This document shows positions 34,807 through 42,111 of a stretch of DNA of 48,708 bases, piece by piece. The number at the start of each line of letters is the position of its first letter. Within the stretch, counting starts at the first letter, position 1. The DNA is taken from NCBI GenBank assembly GCA_002374095.1, contig DFKY01000021.1, forward strand, positions 67,775-116,482, written 5' to 3'. A program made the translations under genes and the position numbers. The stretch comes from Lachnospiraceae bacterium UBA3633 (GTDB lineage: Bacteria > Bacillota > Clostridia > Lachnospirales > Lachnospiraceae). The notes below the pieces were generated by a model. It was not told the origin of the DNA and did not search any database. It was given only the letters and a program-made list of their open reading frames with translations.

Positions 34807-34822
34807 ATACTGATTATATAGG

Positions 34823-34860
34823 AAATCTATGCAATATTTGCATTTTGCATAGATTTGTTT
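34823..34860 (+). terminator. Terminator before rny, overlapping its promoter
   Basis: A 12-bp perfect stem AAATCTATGCAA / TTGCATAGATTT with a 10-nt loop, followed by GTTTT. The loop contains the -35 of the next promoter. Confidence 0.8.
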
Positions 34861-34866
34861 TATAAT
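34838..34866 (+). promoter_or_regulatory. Promoter of rny
   Basis: TTGCAT at 34838-34843 and TATAAT at 34861-34866, 17-nt spacing, lying inside the terminator hairpin. A short palindrome AAGGCTTAAGCCTT followed by T residues lies in the leader (34876-34892). Confidence 0.7.
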
Positions 34867-34916
34867 ATGATAGTAAGGCTTAAGCCTTTTTATATTATAT
34901 AAGGGAGATATAGATT

Positions 34917-36467
34917 ATGGTAATTTATGTAATCATTGGCTCCTTAATAGTTATTGTGATAGCAGCATGGGTTTCATTTAATGCTGGTAAATCTATAGAG
35001 AAAAAAACAGCCATAGAGAAGATAGGTTCTGCTGAAAATAAAGCAAGAACATTGCTTGACGAAGCTATTAAGAAAGCCGAAGAAACCAAAGTAAATGCAC
35101 TCATAGAAGCGAAAGAGACGATACTTAAGCAAAAGACAGAGCTTGAAAATGAGATACGAGAAAGAAGAAAAGAAGTTGCGGATATAGAGAATCGTGCTTT
35201 AAAGAGAGATGAACTATCGGAAAGAAAATTAGAATCACTTGAACAAAAAGAAAGACAACTTGAAAATAGAGAAAAAGAGATAGCTGAAAAACAAAATCTT
35301 ATAAATCAACTTAATGAGCAAAGACTTAAAGAGCTTGAAAGGATAGCACAGTTTTCAAGAGATGAGGCAAGAGCAGAACTCTATAATGCAGTAAAAGAAG
35401 ATATAAAACACGACACAGCACTTTATATAAAAGAACAAGAACAGATTGCAAAAGATGAGTCGGAAAAGAAAGCTAAAAATTTAGTTCTTGAAACTATACA
35501 AAAGTGTGCTATGGAAAATGTATCATATGCCACAGTGTCTACTGTATCACTTCCAAATGATGAGATGAAAGGAAGGATAATCGGTAGAGAAGGTAGAAAT
35601 ATAAGATCTATAGAGCAACTTACAGGTGTTGAAGTGGTTATTGATGATACTCCAGATACAGTTGTGCTTTCGTGCTTTGATCCTGTAAGAAGAGAGATAG
35701 CAAGACTTTCACTTGAGAAACTTATACTTGATGGCAGAATTCATCCAACTCGTATAGAAGAGATAGTTGAGAAAGCAACAAAAGAAGTAGAGCAAGTCAT
35801 AAAGCAAAAAGGTGAAGAGGCTGTACTTTTACTTAATATTCATGGCCTTAATCCAGAGCTTATAAAGCTTCTTGGTAGGATGCACTATAGGACATCATAT
35901 GGACAAAATGCATTAGTTCATAGCATAGAAGTTGCTACACTTTCTGGTATCATGGCTACAGAGCTCAACGAAAATGTACAACTTGCAAAGCGTGCAGGAC
36001 TTTTGCATGACATAGGTAAGTCAATTGATAAAGAAGTAGAAGGAACTCATGTATCTATAGGTGTAGATATATGTAAGAAGTATAAAGAATCATTTGAAGT
36101 AATAAACTCTGTAGAATCTCATCATGGCGATACAGAAGCAAGATGCCCTATAGCATTTATAGTAGGAGCAGCAGATGCTATATCAGCTGCACGACCTGGG
36201 GCAAGAAGAGAGATTTTAGAGACATATACTCAAAGAATAAAGCAGCTTGAAGATATCACCAATAGTTATGAGGGTGTAGATAAGGCATTTGCTGTGCAGG
36301 CAGGTAGAGAAGTTCGTATCATGGTTATACCAGAAAAAGTTTCTGAAGATGATATGACTATCATGGCACATGCTATAGCAAAGCAGATACAAGAACAAGT
36401 AAAATATCCGGGCACAATAAAGGTCAATGTAATAAGAGAGACTCGTGCACAAGATATAGCAAAATAA
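34917..36467 (+). CDS. rny: Ribonuclease Y
   Basis: The membrane-bound endoribonuclease that starts mRNA decay in many Firmicutes. An N-terminal transmembrane helix (about 3-22) is followed by a long charged coiled coil (about 25-195), a KH RNA-binding domain with GRIIGREGRNIRSIEQLTG near 220-238, and an HD domain with LLHDIGKSIDKE near 362. The 516-residue length is standard. GGGAG lies 12 nt before the ATG. Confidence 0.96.
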   Translation: MVIYVIIGSLIVIVIAAWVSFNAGKSIEKKTAIEKIGSAENKARTLLDEAIKKAEETKVNALIEAKETILKQKTELENEIRERRKEVADIENRALKRDELSERKLESLEQKERQLENREKEIAEKQNLINQLNEQRLKELERIAQFSRDEARAELYNAVKEDIKHDTALYIKEQEQIAKDESEKKAKNLVLETIQKCAMENVSYATVSTVSLPNDEMKGRIIGREGRNIRSIEQLTGVEVVIDDTPDTVVLSCFDPVRREIARLSLEKLILDGRIHPTRIEEIVEKATKEVEQVIKQKGEEAVLLLNIHGLNPELIKLLGRMHYRTSYGQNALVHSIEVATLSGIMATELNENVQLAKRAGLLHDIGKSIDKEVEGTHVSIGVDICKKYKESFEVINSVESHHGDTEARCPIAFIVGAADAISAARPGARREILETYTQRIKQLEDITNSYEGVDKAFAVQAGREVRIMVIPEKVSEDDMTIMAHAIAKQIQEQVKYPGTIKVNVIRETRAQDIAK

Positions 36468-36471
36468 GATT

Positions 36472-36499
36472 AAGTGGCATATTATTTGCCACTTTTTTT
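36472..36499 (+). terminator. Terminator after rny
   Basis: AAGTGGCA / TGCCACTT stem (36472-36479 with 36487-36494) and seven T. Confidence 0.88.
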
Positions 36500-36511
36500 G
36501 AAGGGGAAGTT

Positions 36512-37441
36512 ATGTTAAAGAGATTTATAAGTATAATAGTAGTTAGTGTCATGGTTATAACACTTTTTGCATGTGCAAAGAAAGAAGTTGAGATTTCTGG
36601 CAAGACATTTGATACAAGTAAAACTTATACTATAGCTATATCACAGAGTGCAGAAAGAAAAGCTTTTGAATCTATAAGAAAAGGCTTTGTGATTGGGATG
36701 AAAAATCTTGGATTTTTGGAAGATGTAAATGTTGTCTACAAATATGAAAATGCAAATGCCAATAAAAGTTTTGCTGACCAGATTGCAGATGCCTATGAAA
36801 AGGAAGAGGGGATAGACCTCATACTAACTATAGGCGATATATCAACAACTGCTATGGCTGATAAAGTGAAAGATATACCTATTGTCTTTGCAGGAGTTGG
36901 CAATGCAGAAAGACTTGGGCTTATAGATTCAGAGGGTATGCCACTTACATCAAATGTTACAGGTGTTGTAGATTCTCATCTTATAGCTGAAAGGTTAAGT
37001 TTCATAAATCTAAACTATCCTGATGTAAAAAAACTTGGGATAATATATAATGCTGATGATGAGATGTCAAAATACGATATAGACTACTTTAAGTTTAATG
37101 CTACAGCTTATGATATAGATATATATACGGTATCATTTAAGAGAGCTGACCAGATAGATATGGCACTTGATGAGATAATACCTAAAGTTGATGCATTAGT
37201 TTTATTAAATGACTACATGGTAGATGATAACATTGATAAAGTCATGGAGAAGGCAAATGCAGCAGAAATAGATGTGTTTGGTGACTCTGATGAACATCTT
37301 GCGCATGATGCTATAGTAAACTCAAGCAGGGATTACCAGCTTGTAGGCGAAGAAAGTGCTAAAATAGTGAGCGAGATAATAAAAGAGGGCAAAAAACCTG
37401 ATGAAATAAAGAGCATAAATGTGAATTTCAAAATTAATTAA
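36512..37441 (+). CDS. ABC substrate-binding lipoprotein (TrpX-like family)
   Basis: A 309-residue lipoprotein with a signal peptide ending in lipobox LFAC (Cys near 21). The mature part resembles the ABC_sub_bind/TrpX family, with a two-lobe periplasmic-binding fold: TIAISQSAERKAFESIRKGF, LILTIGDISTTAM, IPIVFAGVGNAERLGL, KKLGIIYNADDEMSKY and VDALVLLNDYMVDDN. Members bind tryptophan or other small ligands for an ABC importer. The permease and ATPase genes normally next to it are missing. Ligand unknown. Confidence 0.8.
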   Translation: MLKRFISIIVVSVMVITLFACAKKEVEISGKTFDTSKTYTIAISQSAERKAFESIRKGFVIGMKNLGFLEDVNVVYKYENANANKSFADQIADAYEKEEGIDLILTIGDISTTAMADKVKDIPIVFAGVGNAERLGLIDSEGMPLTSNVTGVVDSHLIAERLSFINLNYPDVKKLGIIYNADDEMSKYDIDYFKFNATAYDIDIYTVSFKRADQIDMALDEIIPKVDALVLLNDYMVDDNIDKVMEKANAAEIDVFGDSDEHLAHDAIVNSSRDYQLVGEESAKIVSEIIKEGKKPDEIKSINVNFKIN

Positions 37442-37619
37442 AATTTATAGAATTCTTTGAATTTTAAGAATTTTAATAATTTTTAGAATTTAAAATATTT
37501 AGTCATTAACTAAAGAATAGAGAATTTTTATGAACTTACAAGAATTTTATTAATTTTTTGAATAGATATTTACTTGCATTTTTTTTATTTATTTGATAAT
37601 ATAATATGGCTCGTCAAAA
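37442..37619. other. AT-rich intergenic tract before the L13 leader
   Basis: A 275-bp gap separates the lipoprotein and rplM. Its first 130 bp are extremely AT-rich and contain many GAATTTT-like units (for example near 37458, 37468, 37490 and 37550). A promoter for rplM is likely near its end: TATAAT at 37600-37605, or GATAAT at 37595-37600, with TTGCAT at 37574-37579. I see no gene. Confidence 0.5.
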
Positions 37620-37700
37620 ATGAGCATTTTAACTTGGTAAGTGATAGTCACACTTACCAGATCACCGAAAATGACAGTGTAGGATATCCCTACACACCAG
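37620..37700 (+). ncRNA. Ribosomal protein L13 leader (autoregulatory RNA)
   Basis: Two hairpins before rplM: CTTGGTAAGTG with CACTTACCAG (37633-37660) and GTGTAGG with CCTACAC (37677-37695), joined by ATCACCGAAAATGACA. Order and sequence match the known L13 leader of Firmicutes, thought to let L13 repress its own operon. Confidence 0.85.
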
Positions 37701-37715
37701 AGTAAGGAGGAATTT

Positions 37716-38144
37716 ATGACATTCGTACCAAAGGCATCAGACATTGCTGCAAAAAAGTGGTATGTCGTTGATTGCGATGGCGTAGTCCTTGGACGCCTTG
37801 CTACAAAGGTAGCAGAAGTTTTACAAGGAAAGCATAAGACAACTTATATGCCAAATGTAGATATGGGTGACTATGTAGTAGTTGTCAATGCAGAGAAGAT
37901 AAAAGTTACGGGAAAAAAGCTTGATCAAAAAATTTATTTCCATCATACAGGATGGATAGGTGGAGGAAGATATATAACTCTTCGCGAGCTTAAGAAAAAA
38001 TTCCCAGAGAGAGTAGTAGAATTTGCTATAAAAGGAATGCTTCCTAAAGGACCACTTGGTAGACAAATGTATAGAAAACTATTTGTTTACAAAGGCTCAG
38101 AACACAAACAGTTGGCTCAAAAGCCAGAAGAACTAAAAGTTTAG
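37716..38144 (+). CDS. rplM: 50S ribosomal protein L13
   Basis: A 142-residue large-subunit protein bound to 23S rRNA. Clear family sequence: KWYVVDCDGVVLGRLATKVA, HKTTYMPNVDMGDYVVVVNA, YFHHTGWIGG and GMLPKGPLGRQMYRKL. AAGGAGG precedes the ATG. It is cotranscribed with rpsI, 10 bp downstream, and lies behind an L13 leader RNA. Confidence 0.98.
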   Translation: MTFVPKASDIAAKKWYVVDCDGVVLGRLATKVAEVLQGKHKTTYMPNVDMGDYVVVVNAEKIKVTGKKLDQKIYFHHTGWIGGGRYITLRELKKKFPERVVEFAIKGMLPKGPLGRQMYRKLFVYKGSEHKQLAQKPEELKV

Positions 38145-38154
38145 GAGGTAAGTT

Positions 38155-38550
38155 ATGGCAAAAGAAAAAAGATATTATGGAACTGGAAGAAGAAAAAAAT
38201 CTGTAGCAAGAGTATATCTTTATCCAGGAAAAGGCGAGATTACAATCAATAAAAGAACACTTGATGATTATATAGGACTTGAGACTTTGAAAAAGATTAT
38301 AAATCAACCATTTGTAGCGACAAAGACTGAAGGTAAGTTCAATGTGCTTGTCAATGTCTATGGTGGAGGAGTTTCAGGTCAAGCAGGTGCTATAAGACAC
38401 GGCATAGCAAGAGCATTGTTACTTGTAGACTCTGATTATAGACAAGCACTTAAAAAAGAAGGATATCTTACTCGTGATCCACGTATGAAAGAAAGAAAGA
38501 AATATGGTCTTAAAGCAGCAAGACGTGCACCACAATTTAGTAAGAGATAA
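38155..38550 (+). CDS. rpsI: 30S ribosomal protein S9
   Basis: A 131-residue small-subunit protein whose C-terminal tail reaches the P-site tRNA. Family sequence is unambiguous: YYGTGRRKKSVARVYLYPG, GGVSGQAGAIRHGIARALL, and the ending RAPQFSKR. AGGAGGTAAG precedes the ATG. Confidence 0.98.
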   Translation: MAKEKRYYGTGRRKKSVARVYLYPGKGEITINKRTLDDYIGLETLKKIINQPFVATKTEGKFNVLVNVYGGGVSGQAGAIRHGIARALLLVDSDYRQALKKEGYLTRDPRMKERKKYGLKAARRAPQFSKR

Positions 38551-38556
38551 TATAAG

Positions 38557-38586
38557 AATAGCACCACATTGGTGCTATTTTCTTTA
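38557..38586 (+). terminator. Terminator after rpsI
   Basis: AATAGCACC / GGTGCTATT stem with a 5-nt loop and T-rich tail; it extends to just before the copA ribosome site. Confidence 0.85.
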
Positions 38587-38598
38587 TGGAGTCATAGT

Positions 38599-40893
38599 AT
38601 GAAAAAGTTTATTGTAGAAGGTATGAGTTGTGCAGCCTGCCAAGCTCGAGTAGAAAAAGCAGTAAGTGAGTTAAAAGGCGTAGATTCTTGTTCTGTGAGT
38701 CTTTTAACTAATTCTATGGGTGTTGAAGGAAGTGCAAGTAGTGATGAGATAATAAATGCAGTAGTTAATGCAGGCTACAATGCAAGAGTTATAGAAGAAG
38801 AGAGAAGCCTGTCACAAGATGAAAGCGATATCTCTACAAGTGCATACGAAGAAGAAATGCTAAAAGATACAGAGACACCTAAACTAAAAAAGAGACTTGT
38901 GAGCTCTATAGTTTTTTTAATTGTGCTTATGTATATAACTATGGGACATAATATGTTAAATCTGCCTATACCAAGCTTTTTCCATGATAATTACCTTGCA
39001 CTTTCATTGACAGAGATGCTTCTTGCCATTATTGTAATGGCAATAAATAATAAGTTTTTTGTGAGTGGCTTTAGAAGTCTTTTTCACATGAGTCCCAATA
39101 TGGATTCACTTGTCGCACTTGGCTCATCTGTGTCATTTTTATGGAGCCTTTATGTAGTATATAAAATGTGTTATATGATAACTACTGGATCTTCAAATAT
39201 GGATCTAATGGACATATACCATAGTGAACTATATTTTGAATCTGCTGCTATGATACCTGCGCTTATTACTGTAGGAAAGATGCTTGAAGCGATGTCAAAG
39301 GGTAGAACTACAGCTCAACTTAAGTCCTTAATGAAACTTTCACCTAAAAAAGCCATAGTGATGCATGGTGATTCTGAAGTAGAAGTAGACATAGCAAAGG
39401 TTAAAGTTGATGATATATTTGTGGTAAGACCAGGGGATAGTATCCCTGTAGATGGAGTTGTGGTTGATGGAGAGAGTGCTATAGATGAATCTGCACTTAC
39501 AGGTGAATCAATACCAGTTGATAAGAGCGTTGGAGATGCCGTTAGCGCAGCGACTATCAATAAAAGTGGAGTTATAAAATGCAAAGCAACTCGTATAGGC
39601 AAAGACACCACTATTAACCAGATAATAAAAATGGTATCAGATGCATCTATGACAAAAGCACCAATTGCAAGGATAGCAGATAAGGTATCTGGAATATTTG
39701 TGCCTTCTGTCATACTTATTGCTATAATAGTTGTCGGTATATGGATTTATCTTGGTGAGACACTTAGCTTTGCTCTTGCAAGGGGTATATCAGTTCTTGT
39801 CATATCATGTCCATGTGCACTTGGGCTTGCTACACCTGTAGCTATAATGGTTGGAAATGGAGTCGGAGCAAAAAACGGTATATTATTTAAAACAAGTGAA
39901 TCCCTTGAGATTGCTGGGAAAGTCAATATAATTGCATTTGATAAGACTGGAACTATAACAAGTGGCGAGCCACAAGTTACAGATATATATAATATAAATG
40001 GTAAAAATGATGAAGAACTCTTACAACTTGCATATGCTCTTGAGAAAAATTCCAATCATCCACTTGCAAAAGCAATAGTAAAATATATAGAAGATAGTGG
40101 TGTGAATACTACTATTACTGAATTGAAAAACTTTAAAGAGATGCCAGGAAATGGCATTTCGGCAATGCTTGGATATAAGTTGTCTCATGCAGGCAATAAA
40201 AAGTATATCTCTAAATCAGTAAGAATTGATGATGAAGTAGAAAAGAAATTAAATGACTTTGCAAGTAATGGAAAGACACCTATACTTTTTGAGAGTGATG
40301 ATACACTTATTGGGATTATTGCCATAGCAGATGTGATAAAAGCTGATTCAGCAGATGCTATATCAGCACTTAAGGCTCATAATATAAAGACCCTTATGCT
40401 TACTGGGGACAATGAACTAACTGCAAAAAAGATTGGTAAAGATGCAGGAGTTGATGAGATAATTTATGAGATATTGCCAGATGAAAAAGGGAAAATTGTA
40501 GAGAAACTTAAAAATGATGGAAAAGTAGCGATGGTAGGAGATGGGATAAATGATGCAGTAGCGCTTACATATGCAGATGTCGGGATTGCGATAGGGAGGG
40601 GCGCAGATATTGCCAAAAACTTTGCATCTATAGTGCTTATGAATAATAGTCTGATTGGCGTCTATAATGCTATAACATTGAGTAAGGCAACTCTTAAAAA
40701 TATATATGAAAATCTATTTTGGGCATTCTTCTATAATGCTATATGTATACCACTAGCAGCTGGCGCATTTTCGTATAAGATGAACCCTATGCTTGCGGCA
40801 CTTGCTATGAGCTTATCAAGCTTCACTGTATGTATGAATGCACTAAGGCTTAATATGATAAAATTAAGAGAGCCTATAAAAAATAATAGTTAA
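38599..40893 (+). CDS. copA: Copper-exporting P1B-type ATPase
   Basis: A 764-residue membrane pump that expels Cu(I). One N-terminal HMA domain carries GMSCAAC (Cys 11 and 14). Eight membrane helices include the metal site SCPCALG near residue 404. The P-domain has DKTGTIT near 448, the A-domain LTGESIP, the nucleotide domain NHPLAKA and the hinge GDGINDA. I chose ATG 38599 (GGAG 7 nt upstream), since the upstream ATG at 38569 lies in the terminator. No copper chaperone or CsoR/CopY gene is adjacent. Confidence 0.93.
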   Translation: MKKFIVEGMSCAACQARVEKAVSELKGVDSCSVSLLTNSMGVEGSASSDEIINAVVNAGYNARVIEEERSLSQDESDISTSAYEEEMLKDTETPKLKKRLVSSIVFLIVLMYITMGHNMLNLPIPSFFHDNYLALSLTEMLLAIIVMAINNKFFVSGFRSLFHMSPNMDSLVALGSSVSFLWSLYVVYKMCYMITTGSSNMDLMDIYHSELYFESAAMIPALITVGKMLEAMSKGRTTAQLKSLMKLSPKKAIVMHGDSEVEVDIAKVKVDDIFVVRPGDSIPVDGVVVDGESAIDESALTGESIPVDKSVGDAVSAATINKSGVIKCKATRIGKDTTINQIIKMVSDASMTKAPIARIADKVSGIFVPSVILIAIIVVGIWIYLGETLSFALARGISVLVISCPCALGLATPVAIMVGNGVGAKNGILFKTSESLEIAGKVNIIAFDKTGTITSGEPQVTDIYNINGKNDEELLQLAYALEKNSNHPLAKAIVKYIEDSGVNTTITELKNFKEMPGNGISAMLGYKLSHAGNKKYISKSVRIDDEVEKKLNDFASNGKTPILFESDDTLIGIIAIADVIKADSADAISALKAHNIKTLMLTGDNELTAKKIGKDAGVDEIIYEILPDEKGKIVEKLKNDGKVAMVGDGINDAVALTYADVGIAIGRGADIAKNFASIVLMNNSLIGVYNAITLSKATLKNIYENLFWAFFYNAICIPLAAGAFSYKMNPMLAALAMSLSSFTVCMNALRLNMIKLREPIKNNS

Positions 40894-40900
40894 AATATAG

Positions 40901-41266
40901 TTATGATTTACCAATAAACTTTTTAATTGCCTTAAAGGTTTCTTCAGACAAATCGTGTTCTACTTTGCAAGCATCAACAAGTGCTTGCTTTTCTTTTACT
41001 CCAAGCATCATAAAAAATGAGCTTAAAGTCTTATGCCTTGTCCACACATCATTTGCAATTTTAAATCCCTTGTCGCTAAGCTGTATCATGCCATTTTCAT
41101 CAATGGTTATGTAGCCACTATTTTTAAGTTTTTTTGTGGCATAGGATACGCTTGGTTTAGTGACATCCATATGCTTTGCTATGTCAACAGAACGCACATA
41201 GCCTTGTTCATTTTTTAGTATTAAAATTGTCTCAAGATAGTCTTCTGTAGATTCTCTAAGTTCCAT
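40901..41266 (-). CDS. DtxR/MntR-family metal-dependent repressor
   Basis: A 121-residue repressor on the minus strand, divergent from feo. The helix-turn-helix is RSVDIAKHMDVTKPSVSYATKKLKNSGYI. Metal-ligand candidates lie in CKVEHDLSEETF and the N-terminal MELRESTEDYLETI. The C-terminal SH3-like domain of longer DtxR proteins is missing, as in MntR. I chose ATG 41266 (GAGAGG 5 nt upstream) over GTG 41272. Candidate operators lie in the shared intergenic region, so it probably represses itself and feo. Fe versus Mn cannot be decided. Confidence 0.88.
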   Translation of the reverse strand: MELRESTEDYLETILILKNEQGYVRSVDIAKHMDVTKPSVSYATKKLKNSGYITIDENGMIQLSDKGFKIANDVWTRHKTLSSFFMMLGVKEKQALVDACKVEHDLSEETFKAIKKFIGKS

Positions 41267-41289
41267 AAACACCTCTCTATCTAACTAAT

Positions 41290-41380
41290 GTTAAAGCATT
41301 TTAACTTTTATGTCAATATAAAAATACTTGACAAAAATAAAATAGTTAGGTATAATTACCTGCAGTTAGATATATCTAAC
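41290..41380. promoter_or_regulatory. Divergent promoter region with three candidate operators
   Basis: Plus strand: TTGACA at 41328-41333 and TATAAT at 41351-41356 (17 nt) drive feo. Minus strand: TTGACA and TAACAT, also 17 nt apart, drive the repressor. Inverted repeats: GTTAAA....TTTAAC-like arms at 41290-41305 in the minus-strand spacer, AGGTA / TACCT at 41348-41361 over the feo -10, and a perfect 16-bp palindrome GTTAGATATATCTAAC at 41365-41380 just after it. Their location suits metal-dependent repression in both directions. Confidence 0.7.
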
Positions 41381-41409
41381 AAATATTAATTATCTTTAAT
41401 GGAGTGACG

Positions 41410-41559
41410 ATGAATATACAATCAATTATTGTACTCGCAATTATACTTGTATTTTTTATTAAAGCTATCATTTATACATTACAAAATAATGATCACTGTG
41501 CGGCGTGTGGGAATAAGTGCAGTAGCTGTAATAAATGTAGTGAATGTAGTAAAGCGTAA
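41410..41559 (+). CDS. FeoB-associated Cys-rich membrane protein
   Basis: A 49-residue protein. One hydrophobic segment (about 5-24) is followed by a tail with six cysteines at 30, 33, 37, 40, 43 and 46, in a repeated CxxC pattern. It resembles the small Cys-rich proteins linked to FeoB. GGAG lies 6 nt before the ATG. It is the first gene after the feo promoter; the next gene starts 10 bp after its stop, with AAGGAG between. Confidence 0.82.
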   Translation: MNIQSIIVLAIILVFFIKAIIYTLQNNDHCAACGNKCSSCNKCSECSKA

Positions 41560-41569
41560 GGAGTTTGAT

Positions 41570-41842
41570 ATGTTGCCTTTAACATATGTAAAATCAGGCG
41601 AGATTGTAAAAGTTGTAAAAGTAAGTGGCAATGATAGTGCTAAAAAGCATATGAATGATCTTGGCTTTGTAAATGGCACGGTTTTGCAAGTGGTATCTTC
41701 ACATGATGGAGATATCATACTTAGCGTAAAGGATAGTAGGCTTGCAATTACAAAGGAAATGTCAGAGAGAATTATGATTGATATAGCTGACGAAAAAGAG
41801 CTTTATAAGTCAAATAATGATATGACACATAGTAAAAGTTAG
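41570..41842 (+). CDS. feoA: FeoA domain protein 1
   Basis: A 90-residue SH3-like FeoA protein, an accessory factor for ferrous iron uptake through FeoB. The pattern is LTYVKSGEIVKVVKVSG, KHMNDLGFVNGTVLQVV and SRLAITKEMSERIMI. I chose ATG 41570, 6 nt after AAGGAG; the longer in-frame extension upstream overlaps the Cys-rich gene. Confidence 0.9.
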   Translation: MLPLTYVKSGEIVKVVKVSGNDSAKKHMNDLGFVNGTVLQVVSSHDGDIILSVKDSRLAITKEMSERIMIDIADEKELYKSNNDMTHSKS

Positions 41843-41857
41843 GAAGGAGTAGGTGGT

Positions 41858-42079
41858 ATGAAGACAGTTAAAGATCTAAAAATTGGTGACACGGCAAAAA
41901 TAGTTAAAATTCATGGTGAGGGAAAAGTAAAAAGAAGGATCATGGATATGGGTATAACTAAAGGTACAGAGATATACCTTCGAAAAGTTGCACCACTTGG
42001 AGATCCTATCGAGATAACGGTTAGAGGATATGAGCTTTCACTTCGAAAAGCAGACGCTGAGATATTAGAGATTGAATAG
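41858..42079 (+). CDS. feoA: FeoA domain protein 2
   Basis: A second, 73-residue FeoA protein: TVKDLKIGDTAKIVKIHGEGKVKRRIMDMGITKGTEIYLRKVAPLGDPIEI, close to the consensus. It lies 15 bp after the first FeoA, with a GGAAGGAG ribosome site. Two FeoA proteins before FeoB is a common clostridial arrangement. Confidence 0.95.
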   Translation: MKTVKDLKIGDTAKIVKIHGEGKVKRRIMDMGITKGTEIYLRKVAPLGDPIEITVRGYELSLRKADAEILEIE

Positions 42080-42111
42080 ATGAAAGATGTTATAAATGAT
42101 GAGGAGGAAAT

